From contig CM036158.1 of assembly GCA_020631735.1 (NCBI GenBank), positions 80,715,447 through 80,779,446 of the forward strand: a DNA stretch of 64,000 nucleotides, read 5' to 3'. Positions 49,401 to 61,924 of this stretch are shown piece by piece. Source of the stretch: Saccharum officinarum (Eukaryota; Streptophyta; Magnoliopsida; Poales; Poaceae). A program made the translations under genes and the position numbers. Numbering within the stretch: position 1 is the stretch's first letter; each line of letters starts with the position of its first letter. Under the pieces are notes generated by a model that was not told where the DNA came from, made no database searches, and worked only from the letters and a program-made list of their open reading frames with translations.

Positions 49401-51287
49401 ATACTTGAGTGGTACCCTGTAATCTTGGGATACTTGTTTCTTGATTGATGTGCTTGCCCTCTTCTATGTTATGTCTTATTGAGGATTAAGTTAATTAGCT
49501 CTAGAGTTTATGTGAACTTTGGTATGCTTGCATGATTACTTTGTTTATTGCACTTCTATGCATTCATACATATACATTATTGCACCTCATTTAGGTACGC
49601 TAGCTGAAGCACGTGAATGACCTAATGTGGAGCCACACCCGAAGATGGAGTTGGTGGATCCATCCCGAAGATAAAAGGGTCGGACAAGTGCTAGATTGGA
49701 GGATGCTCGCCAAGCGAGTTCTTCTGACATACTCTAACTTGAGTCGGATCCCAGGCAAGCCCCGGAGCATTATAAGCCTCCTATCTTTAAAGCAATTAAT
49801 TCTATATATGTTATAAGTATTGTTGCATTAAGTGATAGGAGTTGGTTGGAAACCCTTGCTGCATTATATCATTCCTTGTCCAAATATATGAATCCTTGAA
49901 TCCTACATAGATTAGGATCGAGTAGATGCTTAGCCCTGCTTTAAGCGGTAGAAGTCAGGTGATTTCCTGTCACCTGCGAGATATAGGGATATTCATATAT
50001 GGCACGGTTGGCTATATTTGCTATCGTGGAAAGGAACCATGTGTTAATAAAATGAAATGAGACCGGGCGGGATGATGATAGTGAAGCGACAAGGCATGGA
50101 GGTCTTGGGTGTGGATCTATCTCCGTCTGAGTCGTTTAAGGACCGATTCGCTGTACGTCCTTGAGTCATGTTGAACGCAGTCTAACACTTAGTTGGCCGG
50201 ATAAGTCGTTCCGACCGCGAATCCGAGTAATACAGTTCAGGCCGGGAATCGAATGGTAGGTTGCTTCTTGGAGGAGAGAAAGGATGTGCTTGGGGACATT
50301 GGCGTGAGACCAAGGGGGGTTAGAGTCCCTATCACCTGGCAGAGTGTCGCCCTTGGGGTCGCGACATCATTCGGACCCGTGGCTCCTGAACTGTACCAAA
50401 GGTGACCTGAGCAGCCCTCGCCAGGCGTGACTCGGTGAGTGTTAGAAATACCCCTCCAGCTGGATAGGAATTCGATTCGAATCGCCGTCGCTCCCGGTTA
50501 GTGAGCACTTGACTTGAGCAGCGGCAACGTAGATTCCATTAAATTGAACGGATGGTTAATTGGATCACGATGGAAAGGTTGCCTCAATTTATACCTGCTA
50601 TGGTTAATATTGTTTGCTCCTAATAAAGTGAGTGCTCTAGTATAGGTTCTAATATAGATGATAGGTTAATGATAATTAACTTGATGCTTAAGCATTAATG
50701 ATTGATCATATATATTAAGCTTTTATGCAAAATGTTGTCAAGCTAGCCCCACTTTATATCAGCCTTGCATGATCCTTGGTGTCACCTTATTTTTGGTTTC
50801 TGACGGGTAAGTCTAGCTGAGTACTTTGTCGTACTCAGGGTTTTATCCCCACTTGTTGCAGGTTGTGATGTATCATGGCGACTGCAAGAGTTGGTTGGCT
50901 CCTGCCGTAGAGGCGGAGTGCGATCATGGGCATGATCCTTCTGAGCTACCTTATCTCTAATGCTTTTGTTGGAAGTCGACCTTCGTACTGGCATGTATTT
51001 GAAATAAGGGTGTTGTTAGTTTCAAATTACTTTGCTTCCGCTACTTTTGAACTTAAGTTGTAATAACTTTGTTGAACTCCGATGTATATTGAATTACTTG
51101 TGAAATGGTTGTAACATGTGACTTGTTATGTTGAATCACTACGATCTTGGCTGGTATGTTGGTTGGTTTGAAATCCCTCGTGATTTCATTGGACTACCGG
51201 AGTTATATGGGCTCAAGTGCGAGAATTTGATCACTTCGGTGATTGTTTTTGTACTTGTGCTCTTATAATTTGGACGGTTCTATTACA
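46436..51287 (+). repeat. 5' LTR of element D (4852 bp)
   Basis: It begins TGTAACACCCCAGG and ends TATTACA. It comprises an AT-rich part with AGTTGTAG boxes, a GC-rich block at about 47640-48230, a long AT-rich part, and a 3' part with the hairpin island. The GC block has open frames in several frames (for example 47661-48113) without recognisable domains. Every base tested sits exactly 9864 bp before its copy in the 3' LTR, so no indels separate the two. Confidence 0.95.
50807..50861 (+). promoter_or_regulatory. Hairpin island in the 5' LTR of D
   Basis: GGTAAGT, a perfect CTGAGTAC/GTACTCAG hairpin (50817-50824 and 50831-50838), then TTGCAGGT. This is the counterpart of 8559-8612 in element A. 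Confidence 0.6.
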
Positions 51288-51289
51288 GC

Positions 51290-51301
51290 TGGTATCGGAG
51301 C
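51290..51301 (+). promoter_or_regulatory. Primer binding site of element D
   Basis: TGGTATCGGAGC lies two bases after the LTR, with one mismatch from the Met-tRNA site. Confidence 0.85.
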
Positions 51302-54300
51302 AAGATTCAATATTAAACTTGTCGTATGTGTATTTAAAACAAAGGTTTTGTTTTATAAAATCAATTTTATCAACTTATAGTTATATATAGGTTTGTCAAA
51401 TCTAAATTTTAAACCTAAGTATGCCAGTGGTCAATTTCCTTACGCCCATATAAGGATTATTAGGTGGCTTATATAAGTACTAACTTGGGGGTTTTTCAAT
51501 TATGCATCTACGCCTAGGCCAAGGTATGTATGTGTGATGACTCTCCTACACTATGCTACCCGGTGTGTTAGATTAGAGGTAGCCTTCATATATGAAATAG
51601 CCATATATGTTGCTAAGTTTACTTTTATGCAACATCGCACCTACGCTCAGGTAAGTGTGAGTTGTGAGAGCATGACCGTACAACCCTCGGTCTAGGGGAG
51701 AGCTAGTTTGGTTACTGAATTATTTACATGTTACACACATGTATATATGAAGGTACTTAATTGTGGGTGATCGATGATTCGGGTAGTCTTGGTGCTACAT
51801 GTATATATACGGGGGTATATGTACATGGGAGTACTTAGAATTTTACTTCTCTGCTTTCATTGTGTGCTATATTGGGAAATGTTGGGCTGCAATGAAACTT
51901 TTCTGCAGGTACGCTAACCACGAATGCGTAAGTTAAATGTAGCTGACGACTAGTTATATATTGAGAGAGTGCGTGTTATGCCACCGACATAGAACGTGAT
52001 CGCCACCTTAGGTTGGCAGTCTTGTGAGGACGAATAGGACGAAGCATGCATTATCATGATTGTTGCCTTATGCATAGTTATGCTCCTCTCGCCCTTGTTC
52101 TATAATGTGTAACTTGTGATCAATGTGTTACACTATATTTCTTGAATGAGGATAAATAAGAATGCCTTACTCCATGTTGTTTGAGAAAAGTGTGTGTTTA
52201 GCCTTGCTAGAAATAGTTGTGGTTACATGCTTGAACCGATAGATGCCCTTTAGGTTAGCCAAGTGGCGGATATGTTATCATACAAGTGTTTGCAAATGCT
52301 TTAGACCTCACCTAAGTAAATATGGATTCTCTTGAATGAATCAAATTCGTGTTGGTCTAAGGTAACAAAATTTAGAGCTACTAGAATAACATGTTTGTGT
52401 GCTCTCTTGTTAGGTGGAACAAAGGCAAGCTTTGTTTTGCTTGTTGAATGTTGGCTGCTAGAACAATTTCTGTTGTAGTGATGCTTTTGTGGCCATCATG
52501 GTGTTTTCTGTAGTTATGAAGAATACCAAAGTTGTAGCTAACTTACTTATATAGCTTGTCCTAAAATTTCATGACCCTAGGTCTTATGGTTTGAGAGTTA
52601 TGAATTTTAGAAGTTTACTGTCAGGTTTTGATTATCCTCTGAATAGATCTGAATGTTTGGTTTGTTTGACCTATGTGCATATGGAATCATGTCTTGGAGA
52701 TAATAGAAGAAGTGTAGTACTTTTTCTAAGCTTTCCAAAATGTCCTATAGCACTAATTTTGGTGGTCTAAATCTCTAGTTATAAGCTTATAAAGTGGAAT
52801 GACAGAATCTGTCCAAATCTGGGCAGAGATGTCTTCTTTGTCTTGTTTGGCCTTGTTAGATATAGAATCATCTTAATATGATAATAAAAAAGTTATAGAC
52901 AACTTAATAAGCTTTACACAAAGTTAAGGCTTAGCCTTGTTGTGTCCCTAGAACTCCAGTTTTATATTTTTGAAGTTCTTGTCAGTTTTCTGTCCATTTT
53001 GGTACAGATTTGAAACATTAGCAATTTTGGTCATATTGAGCTATGAATTAGTTTTTGGTATGAATAACTAAAGTGTAGTCATCGTCCTAAGCTATCTAGA
53101 AAGTCTAGGATCACCTTTATAGAAGGTCTACAACCTCAGTTATGGTTGAAACAAGTAGTTACTATGCTGCTATCTAGATTCTATGCACATGTTAAGTTAG
53201 TCACCTTAGCTAGCGTTTGTTTTGAGCTAAACTTGTAGTTAGTTCGTGCTTGATATGAATGCTTATTTTAGGTGAGCCTTGTGCTTTGAATTGTTTGCTT
53301 AAGCTCAATCGTTTGAATTTTTCTCAGATGTCTGATTGACTGATGTTGTATGTATGTTGTTATCTAGGTAGTGCCCTAGTTGTTACCTCGTTTGTCCTCG
53401 GTGAGCATACGAGGGTCACATAGCTTTAACCTAGAACAAAGTTCACATACGTAATTGTATGGTTGTTGTCTTCCATTAGGTTTCTCTCTTAGGAGCCTGA
53501 GCCGGTAGACATGGTTGCTTGCCTTGAGTGCTCGTATCCATGCCTTTACTTAACCGAAAGCCCAAAGTTTAGTTCTCCTATATGGTTGCATAAGCCACGA
53601 ATGTTTTGCAACCCTTTTTGGGAAGACCCTTATCGACTGACCAACCAAGTTAACTTTTATCAATGCTAGCCTTTGTCCATGGGTCGTACGTTGCCAGTTG
53701 TGGAGACCGCACCCAAATTTATGTTAGACCTCCCGGTTGCCTCTCCCAAAGGTTAGCTAATGCGACGAAACATCTTTTTGTTGTGACCTCTAAATCGTGT
53801 GCTTGTAAATTTATGCATCTACCTTATCAACTCAATCTATGACTACATATCGGTTTTCGCCTTGAAGTTTGCTTAATCCATCCCCAACCTTCTCAGTCTC
53901 GAGATGTTTATCAGTCTTGATCTCATGTTGTTGACCAACATGAACAAATCTCCTATTAATCTTTTATCTAGAACTCATCTCGGTGGACGCGAGTCGTACA
54001 TAGAAGTTAAGCAAGAGTCTCTTGCTCAGTTATCCTTGGCAAGTGTGCGATGTTCTCTTGTGCTATATTTTGATCTTCGGATCATTTTTGTGTTGATTCT
54101 AAGCCTTGTGACTACCTTGCTTGCTATCCCTCCTTGTATGGTGCTTGTTCGGACCACCAATCTGTGTCATTTGAAATTCCTCATCGGGCGTCTGTTCGGT
54201 AATGGTGTTACGATTAGTATTCTGCGGTGCCGCGACGAAACCTAGGGCCTCCTTGTGACCGGCCGGCACATGGTAGTGCTGCTGGGCACGCGCTGGTATC

Positions 54301-56285
54301 GAGGTTGCTAGTCATAGCCCATTATGGAACTACATCGATGTGGGTTTTCTTATGAGATGTTCCTTCTGGGTTATCTCTCCATATCATATCGTAAGATCCA
54401 TATCTTAGACCGAAAGTAGTGGAACTTCCTTCTAAAGTTGCTAAGAGGAAAATCTTTGAAGAATAGGTCACCGACATAAACTTTAACAGACTGCAATATG
54501 TGGTAGTCAAGTGACTCTACATAATTGCCCAGTATTGACAACCAGCATCTAGGGAGCCACATATCTCAGCTCTGTTGGATAAAAAGGACACCCAACACTT
54601 AATGTTGGACAAGTCATCTGTTGGATAAGACTCGATCGTCACATTATGCAAATTTTAACCTTTGTATGCATAATGGCCATACCGTCGAAATCAACCATCT
54701 CTGGTGAGACTCCGTATCTGCTGACTTCAATGGCAACCATCTGCTTTGTATCAACCGCAATTTTTGTGATCAAGAATGAAGGTTTGGAACTTTTTAGTGT
54801 TGAGAGACAACTAATTAGTTACCGATAGGAAGGTTAATCTCCAGCTAGGTAACGACTCTTTGGTAGCCATGAAGGCTATGTCTTATAGAGCAATAACCAA
54901 CAAGAAGTTAATCAACTAGCCAACAACTTGAGTGATACTCTATCTTCCGGAGCCATTGTGATCAAGTCAATTCCATCTTGGACAATCACACAGATAGTGC
55001 AAGATGTTCTATCAGCTAAGGTGAAGAAGTAGATAAAGTATGTGTTTTGCCTTGCAAAAGTAACCCGCAAGTTCAAAGCGTGTGCATCCTCGAATTGATA
55101 TGTAATTTAATAGTCGAGATCTGCTGTTGGATGACCCTTTGAGGTCTCACAGATACTAGTTTACACTCTTTCATTTGCTTTTGCTTTCTCGTATCCCTAA
55201 TGTACGAGCAGCCTTGGTTTCTACAAATCAATGTATGCCATCGCGAAACAAAAGCAATTTGAAAAGTGTCAAACAACAGATTTTCCATCTTGGAGCTGCT
55301 CTTTGATCCTAAAAAGGAAGCCTCAAGGTGAAAGTTGGCCTGACAAAGTTGTTATGCTGCAAGTCAACTCAACTTACAGTGCAACTAAGTAATAAAGGAA
55401 AATTTTTACTCAATCGCTTGGTGGCAGACTACTCCCCGCGGTTAAGTGGATAAGTACAACTTTTGTTGTCCTTAAGGCCTCGTTACATCTTTCTTTGGGA
55501 ATTATTTTCCAATGATGACATACTTTGGTACCTTATACATGTTTTTACCAAGAGGTTGCATCTGATTCAACCCAGATAACTGTTATCTTTGGATAAAAGA
55601 ATCTTTAAGATAACTGTTGGCAGAAATACGAAGCCAACAGAGTCAGCTATCACATTCAATAACCCATCAATAGACTCAGTTAATATAGTGTTGTCATCGA
55701 AGAAAGAGAACTGCACACATGGAACCGCAAGTAGTTTTCCATGAGTTGGGGTCTAAATGAATGAACATTTACGACCAACATAGACCTTGTCTATTGGTTA
55801 GTCAGTATTCTATGGCCTCAGAGTATATTTGTCATCTATGATCTCACCCTTTTGGAAGGTTGTACTCAAGCCATTTTGGTAGAAAGCTGCTTTTCAAAAC
55901 TGTGTGAACATAGATCCATTTCAACGAGTATACTTCTGAAAATTTTGGTCTAGTGTCAAGTTCATATGGACTATGTTGTGTTCACTAAAGAGTCAGATAC
56001 TTGTGAGTTGTTCACTCGTGGACCAAATGATCTCCGTACACTGAGAATGCAGTATGTGCTATCTTGGATTCCTCCCAAAGTAACAATGCTTCATGGAAGT
56101 CAATGAAGGAAATTCTTCCGACAGATTTTACCATAAAGAGTAAGTATCAAGAAAGTGCCTTTGACCAAATTGTTCACCGATGTTGAAGCTTTGTAGCTAA
56201 AAGCTATAGCAAATGTTGTGAACCAGATAGCGTGTCTCTCTTCCTTAAAAGGTCTTCCATTCCGAATCTCGGGACGCGATTCTTT
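51302..56285 (+). other. Non-coding interior of element D
   Basis: No frame above 113 codons was seen, and none of the frames shows a retrotransposon or host domain. The leader block at about 51903-52060 (TGCAGGTACGCTAACC to GAAGCATGCAT) is shared with element A. From about 52500 to 53170 AGTTGTAG-type boxes recur about every 180 bp. From 53200 to 56230 I recognise nothing; it could be captured or strongly decayed sequence. Confidence 0.75.
52500..53170 (+). repeat. Diverged tandem modules of about 180 bp in the interior of D
   Basis: Boxes of the type AAGTTGTAG, followed by an ATAAGCTTTCCAAAATG-like phrase, have their GTAG core at 52534, 52714, 52895 and 53075. Confidence 0.6.
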
Positions 56286-56299
56286 TAAGGGGGGAGGGC
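56286..56299 (+). promoter_or_regulatory. Polypurine tract of element D
   Basis: AAGGGGGGAGGG lies next to the 3' LTR start at 56300. Confidence 0.78.
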
Positions 56300-59200
56300 T
56301 GTAACACCCCAGGTGTTGATCACCAATTAGGCAGTGGGTTTAAGCTCAAACACGACAAATTAAGTGGAGATGACAATGTCAAGGTCAACCTATGGAGATG
56401 AGCCTAACCTAAAGTGGATGTTGCATCATTGCTTTACATATAGGTCCCTTTTCAAAGATATATGTTTGGGTGGTGTTATGGTAATATCTTCATGTGTCTC
56501 ACATCACATTCTATCTATATTGATCCCTGGAAAAGTTTCATGAAGTTTGGAATCAAAAAGTCACATAAAATGATAAGTTCCATTCCTATTGGAATTTGCC
56601 CCATTAAGTTAATGGAACTATAGAACATCAACCAAACCTTGCAAACTGTCCAAATGACTCTAGATGAACTCTACAACACCTTAACTACACTTAGGGCACT
56701 TAATGGAACAATGTTCATGTTGGTCATTTTGCCTAAATGTGCTTCTAAGTAATGGTTGACCATGTATGGACCCGGGAACACTTTGGTTTGACCGTTTTAA
56801 AAGTGTGACCTAGAAGTTTTGCATGACTGTGCACCCTTTGACAAAGTTGTAGAGAAGTTTATAAGGAACAAACTTTGTTTAAGAGTCAAGTCATGAAAAT
56901 GCGTGGAACATACTCAAAAAGGGCCCACAAGTCAGATTGAGGGCTGTTTCCAGCACTTAGAAAATATTCTGAGTCCAGAATTAACAGCAGAAAGTTGCCA
57001 TGTTCATGCAATTTTATCTTCCAATTTCATATGGTAGATCAATTAGGTTCCTTAATATGAGTTGTAGTACTTTTCATGATGGAAACAATGGATCAAGTGT
57101 CACTCAAAATGGAGCTTAGTTGGACCTTCTATAAGAGTTTCCAAAACAGCAAAAAGTTGTTTTATCACTTTTTGACCTTGACATGTTGACATGCCGCGTT
57201 CTCGAGATTTTGTTAAACAACTTCACATGGTCCCAATATAAAAGTTGGAGTGTAGATGGTGTAGAAGAGCATGTAGAAGTATGGCATCAATTTGACTTAG
57301 TGTTGACCTCCAATTGTGGATGTTTGCTTGTCGCTGTCAAATCGCTGGCACTACCAAGTTGGGTACTAGTTATCTGCTAATCCAGTAGCCTAATGGCCGA
57401 GCACCCTTAATCAAAGTTGTAGAGCTTTAGGAGGAGAGCAAACTTTATTTTAGGCCCAAGACCCAGATCAGCTCGGAAATGGCCCAAATAGGCGTCCCAA
57501 CCGACCCATTTCGGCGCCTGCCATGTGTTCGGTGAAATGTCGTCGTGGCGACCATGCAGTGCAGCCGCGCGTCCACGCCCGTGCCACGCGCCCTGCCTTG
57601 CCGAGCGTGCTAGGGAGAGCCCGAGCTTCATTTACTCGCCCCTCTGCCTCCCTTGTTGTCCCCGGTGCTCGCGCTGCCCTTCTCCTCGGCCCGCCGCCGC
57701 CGGCGCTCGCCTGCCGAGGATGGCCACGGTCACAGCCGCCGTCGCACGTGGCCGCGAAGCCACGGGTCACCACCGACCGAGCTGCGACCACCGGTGCGTG
57801 CGCCAGGCCACCGCGGTGCTCGTGAACCCCTCAGGTTCGTCGCAGCTGTCTCCTCCGCGCCGGAGCACCGACGCCGGCGAGCATCTCCTGCTGGAGCCGC
57901 CCGTGCGCGTGGCTAGGCCGTTCAGGGCCATCTCCGACCAAGCTTGGCAGCCCTATGCGTGCGCACCGGTTCCCTAGTGCTTCCCCACCGTTTCCCAGCT
58001 GCCCGGCAGGCCCTCAGCCGGCCGACATCGCCGTTGCCGGCGACCCTGCTCCGCCTCCTCTGTTTCAGTTCCCGTCGGGGACCTCGCACGACAATTTGAC
58101 TAAAAGGGAGGGCCTATCTGCACAGCCGTAGACTCATATGAATAGTGCCACGAGGACTGTTTTGTGATGATTTTGCAGGAACTTTGAAATTTCATAGTAA
58201 ATCATAGAAAATTCGTAAAATAGCAAATTAGTACTTTTTGGAATCCTTGTGAAATTCTCTATGCAGTAGATCTATAATATGGCCTGTTTTAGTTTAATCT
58301 TTTTGCTGTAAAAATGGATTTTTCAGATTAGGTTTTTAATACTAGTTGTATTTGTTATTTTCATAACTGCAAATTTAGGGCTCCAATTGAAGTGAAATTT
58401 TTGTGGCATGCTACTCATGTGATGATTGATGTGTGGTAAAAATTTCATGAATTTTGGGTGTTGTATGAGTGAGTTATTAGTGTATCTTGCTCTCACATGA
58501 TTTATTGCCATAGCTATTTGTCTTTTTCATAGAGGTTGATCTACTTGTCTAAATAGCTTGAAATTTGGACAGTAGACTTTTGAGAGCATTTGTAGACCCC
58601 TGTAATTTTGGTAGAATTTATTGAGCATCTTTATGATGTGTTCATAATTCCACCTAATTATCTAAATAAATTAAGAAAATGCATTAAAAGAATTTATTTA
58701 GTAATTGACACTATGTTTTCTGATGTTCATTAGTCATGTATGAAATGTTGGTAAAGTTGGTTTTATCTAATTATATGTTTGCAACATAAGTTAATAATTA
58801 TTTCTTGCAAATGAGGTTTCTGGATAGATCTGGGAACTTAGCAAAGTTCTTCATGATAATGTACTTTGTTGTGAAACTTATTTATATAAAAGTTGTAGAT
58901 AATTTATGTATCTAGCTTCTGTTAAAATTTGGTGGCATTTAACAATGTGGTTTAGGAGTTATAGCTGTTTAAAGTTAGGGTGCAGAATTGCTTGCTCTCT
59001 GTTGGTCAGGAACAGATTCTGGAACTTTGTATTTTTGACTTGTTTAACTTATGAATCATGCTGTGATGGTATTAAATGAAATTTAGATAATTTCATAAGC
59101 TTTCCATAATGTCTTCTTGTAAGTCATTTGGAGTTGTAGATCTCTAGTTATGATTAAATTACTCAGCTGTTGGTCTGATGTCCAGAAGGTAGCAATTTCT

Positions 59201-61151
59201 AGTTCTAGTACTTTGATTAACTTTGTCATGCTTGGGTATTGAAATGTGACTCATATCTTTGATGATACTTGAGTGGTACCCTGTAATCTTGGGATACTTG
59301 TTTCTTGATTGATGTGCTTGCCCTCTTCTATGTTATGTCTTATTGAGGATTAAGTTAATTAGCTCTAGAGTTTATGTGAACTTTGGTATGCTTGCATGAT
59401 TACTTTGTTTATTGCACTTCTATGCATTCATACATATACATTATTGCACCTCATTTAGGTACGCTAGCTGAAGCACGTGAAGGACCTAATGTGGAGCCAC
59501 ACCCGAAGATGGAGTTGGTGGATCCATCCCGAAGATAAAAGGGTCGGACAAGTGCTAGATTGGAGGATGCTCGCCAAGCGAGTTCTTCTGACATACTCTA
59601 ACTTGAGTCGGATCCCAGGCAAGCCCCGGAGCATTATAAGCCTCCTATCTTTAAAGCAATTAATTCTATATATGTTATAAGTATTGTTGCATTAAGTGAT
59701 AGGAGTTGGTTGGAAACCCTTGCTGCATTATATCATTCCTTGTCCAAATATATGAATCCTTGAATCCTACATAGATTAGGATCGAGTAGATGCTTAGCCC
59801 TGCTTTAAGCGGTAGAAGTCAGGTGATTTCCTGTCACCTGCGAGATATAGGGATATTCATATATGGCACGGTTGGCTATATTTGCTATCGTGGAAAGGAA
59901 CCATGTGTTAATAAAATGAAATGAGACCGGGCGGGATGATGATAGTGAAGCGACAAGGCATGGAGGTCTTGGGTGTGGATCTATCTCCGTCTGAGTCGTT
60001 TAAGGACCGATTCGCTGTATGTCCTTGAGTCATGTTGAACGCAGTCTAACACTTAGTTGGCCGGATAAGTCGTTCCGACCGCGAATCCGAGTAATACAGT
60101 TCAGGCCGGGAATCGAATGGTAGGTTGCTTCTTGGAGGAGAGAAAGGATGTGCTTGGGGACATTGGCGTGAGACCAAGGGGGGTTAGAGTCCCTATCACC
60201 TGGCAGAGTGTCGCCCTTGGGGTCGCGACATCATTCAGACCCGTGGCTCCTGAACTGTACCAAAGGTGACCTGAGCAGCCCTCGCCAGGCGTGACTCGGT
60301 GAGTGTTAGAAATACCCCTCCAGCTGGATAGGAATTCGATTCGAATCGCCGTCGCTCCCGGTTAGTGAGCACTTGACTTGAGCAGCGGCAACGTAGATTC
60401 CATTAAATTGAACGGATGGTTAATTGGATCACGATGGAAAGGTTGCCTCAATTTATACCTGCTATGGTTAATATTGTTTGCTCCTAATAAAGTGAGTGCT
60501 CTAGTATAGGTTCTAATATAGATGATAGGTTAATGATAATTAACTTGATGCTTAAGCATTAATGATTGATCATATATATTAAGCTTTTATGCAAAATGTT
60601 GTCAAGCTAGCCCCACTTTATATCAGCCTTGCATGATCCTTGGTGTCACCTTATTTTTGGTTTCTGACGGGTAAGTCTAGCTGAGTACTTTGTCGTACTC
60701 AGGGTTTTATCCCCACTTGTTGCAGGTTGTGATGTATCATGGCGACTGCAAGAGTTGGTTGGCTCCTGCCGTAGAGGCGGAGTGCGATCATGGGCATGAT
60801 CCTTCTGAGCTACCTTATCTCTAATGCTTTTGTTGGAAGTCGACCTTCGTACTGGCATGTATTTGAAATAAGGGTGTTGTTAGTTTCAAATTACTTTGCT
60901 TCCGCTACTTTTGAACTTAAGTTGTAATAACTTTGTTGAACTCCGATGTATATTGAATTACTTGTGAAATGGTTGTAACATGTGACTTGTTATGTTGAAT
61001 CACTACGATCTTGGCTGGTATGTTGGTTGGTTTGAAATCCCTCGTGATTTCATTGGACTACCGGAGTTATATGGGCTCAAGTGCGAGAATTTGATCACTT
61101 CGGTGATTGTTTTTGTACTTGTGCTCTTATAATTTGGACGGTTCTGTTACA
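56300..61151 (+). repeat. 3' LTR of element D (4852 bp)
   Basis: Differences from the 5' LTR that I noticed: 48173/58037 (T/C), 48224/58088 (G/A), 49618/59482 (T/G), 50156/60020 (C/T), 50373/60237 (G/A) and 51282/61146 (A/G). No indel was seen. Confidence 0.95.
60671..60725 (+). promoter_or_regulatory. Hairpin island in the 3' LTR of D
   Basis: Identical copy of 50807-50861. Confidence 0.6.
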
Positions 61152-61924
61152 GCGACCGCGCCCGCAAGTCCACATTGCAGGCACTTCGCAAGGAGTGGGA
61201 GAACCTGGCCTTCAAGCCAGGTGAGGACGTTGATGACTTTACTCTCCGTCTCAACACTCTGTTGTAGAAGTTGGTGTAGTTCGGCGATGACACCTACGGC
61301 GAGGAGAGAGCTGTTGAGAAGCTCTTCCGTTGCGTCCCTGAGAAGTACAAGCAGATGGCTCGCTCAATCGAGTCTCTGCTGGACCTCTCCAAGATGACGA
61401 TCGAGGAGACATTGGTCCACCTCAAGGTCGTTGATAGCGATGAGCCACAGCGCCTCTCGGGACCCATCACCATTGGCGGGAAGCTCCTCCTCACTCGGAA
61501 GCAGTGGGCTGCCGACCAAGGTGACAGGAAGAAGGGGGAGCCTTCTTCCATGATAGGTGGCCGCAAGCGTGGCAAGCCGCGCAAAGACACCCAGGCAGGG
61601 GCGTGAGGACATGCCGAGGGTGATGATCGTGGAGGCGCCCAGGGCGGCGCCGCTGGCAAGCAAAAACTAGCATGAGACGACCCTTGCTACAACTGTGGCA
61701 AGCTTGGTCATTGGGCCAAGGATTATCGACAGCCACGACACGGCCAGGCCCATGTCGCACAGGCAGAGGAGCAGCCGGCTCTGTTCATTGCTCATGCGAG
61801 CATCGAACTACCTCCGACGGCACCGGCCGCAACGGCTCTCCTCCACCTTGACGAGCCAAAAGCACACGCCCTCCTCGACGACAGCTCCGGCAACGACAAG
61901 ACCGACGGGTGGTGCCTTGACACA
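61152..61924 (+). pseudogene. Gag of element C, second part
   Basis: The copia Gag core continues with STLQALRKEWENLAFKPG, DFTLRLNTL and PEKYKQMARSIESLLDLS. In-frame stops lie at 61265 (TAG), 61277 (TAG), 61604 (TGA) and 61673 (TGA). The CCHC knuckle reads CYNCGKLGHWAKDY, with Tyr in place of the last Cys. A 1-bp loss near 61925 breaks the frame at the protease-like motif. Confidence 0.88.

Larger units (their letters stand above)
46436..61151 (+). mobile_element. Element D: 14.7-kb non-autonomous LTR retrotransposon (LARD-like), Tekay-related, very young, nested in C
   Basis: Two LTRs of exactly 4852 bp (46436-51287 and 56300-61151) are flanked by the duplication GCGAC (46431-46435 and 61152-61156). 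A primer site and a polypurine tract are present, but the 5012-bp interior has no recognisable gag, protease, RT, RNase H or integrase. Large LTRs with a non-coding interior fit the definition of a large retrotransposon derivative. The LTR start (TGTAACACCC), the hairpin island, the leader block and the 3' UTR resemble element A and point to a Tekay-type helper. Six differences between the LTRs were noticed (about 0.12%). Confidence 0.93.

Noticed and set aside
53904..54245. 113-codon frame in the interior of D as a possible gene
   Set aside because: Hydrophobic low-information translation without similarity that I recognise. It is the longest of many chance frames in 5 kb.
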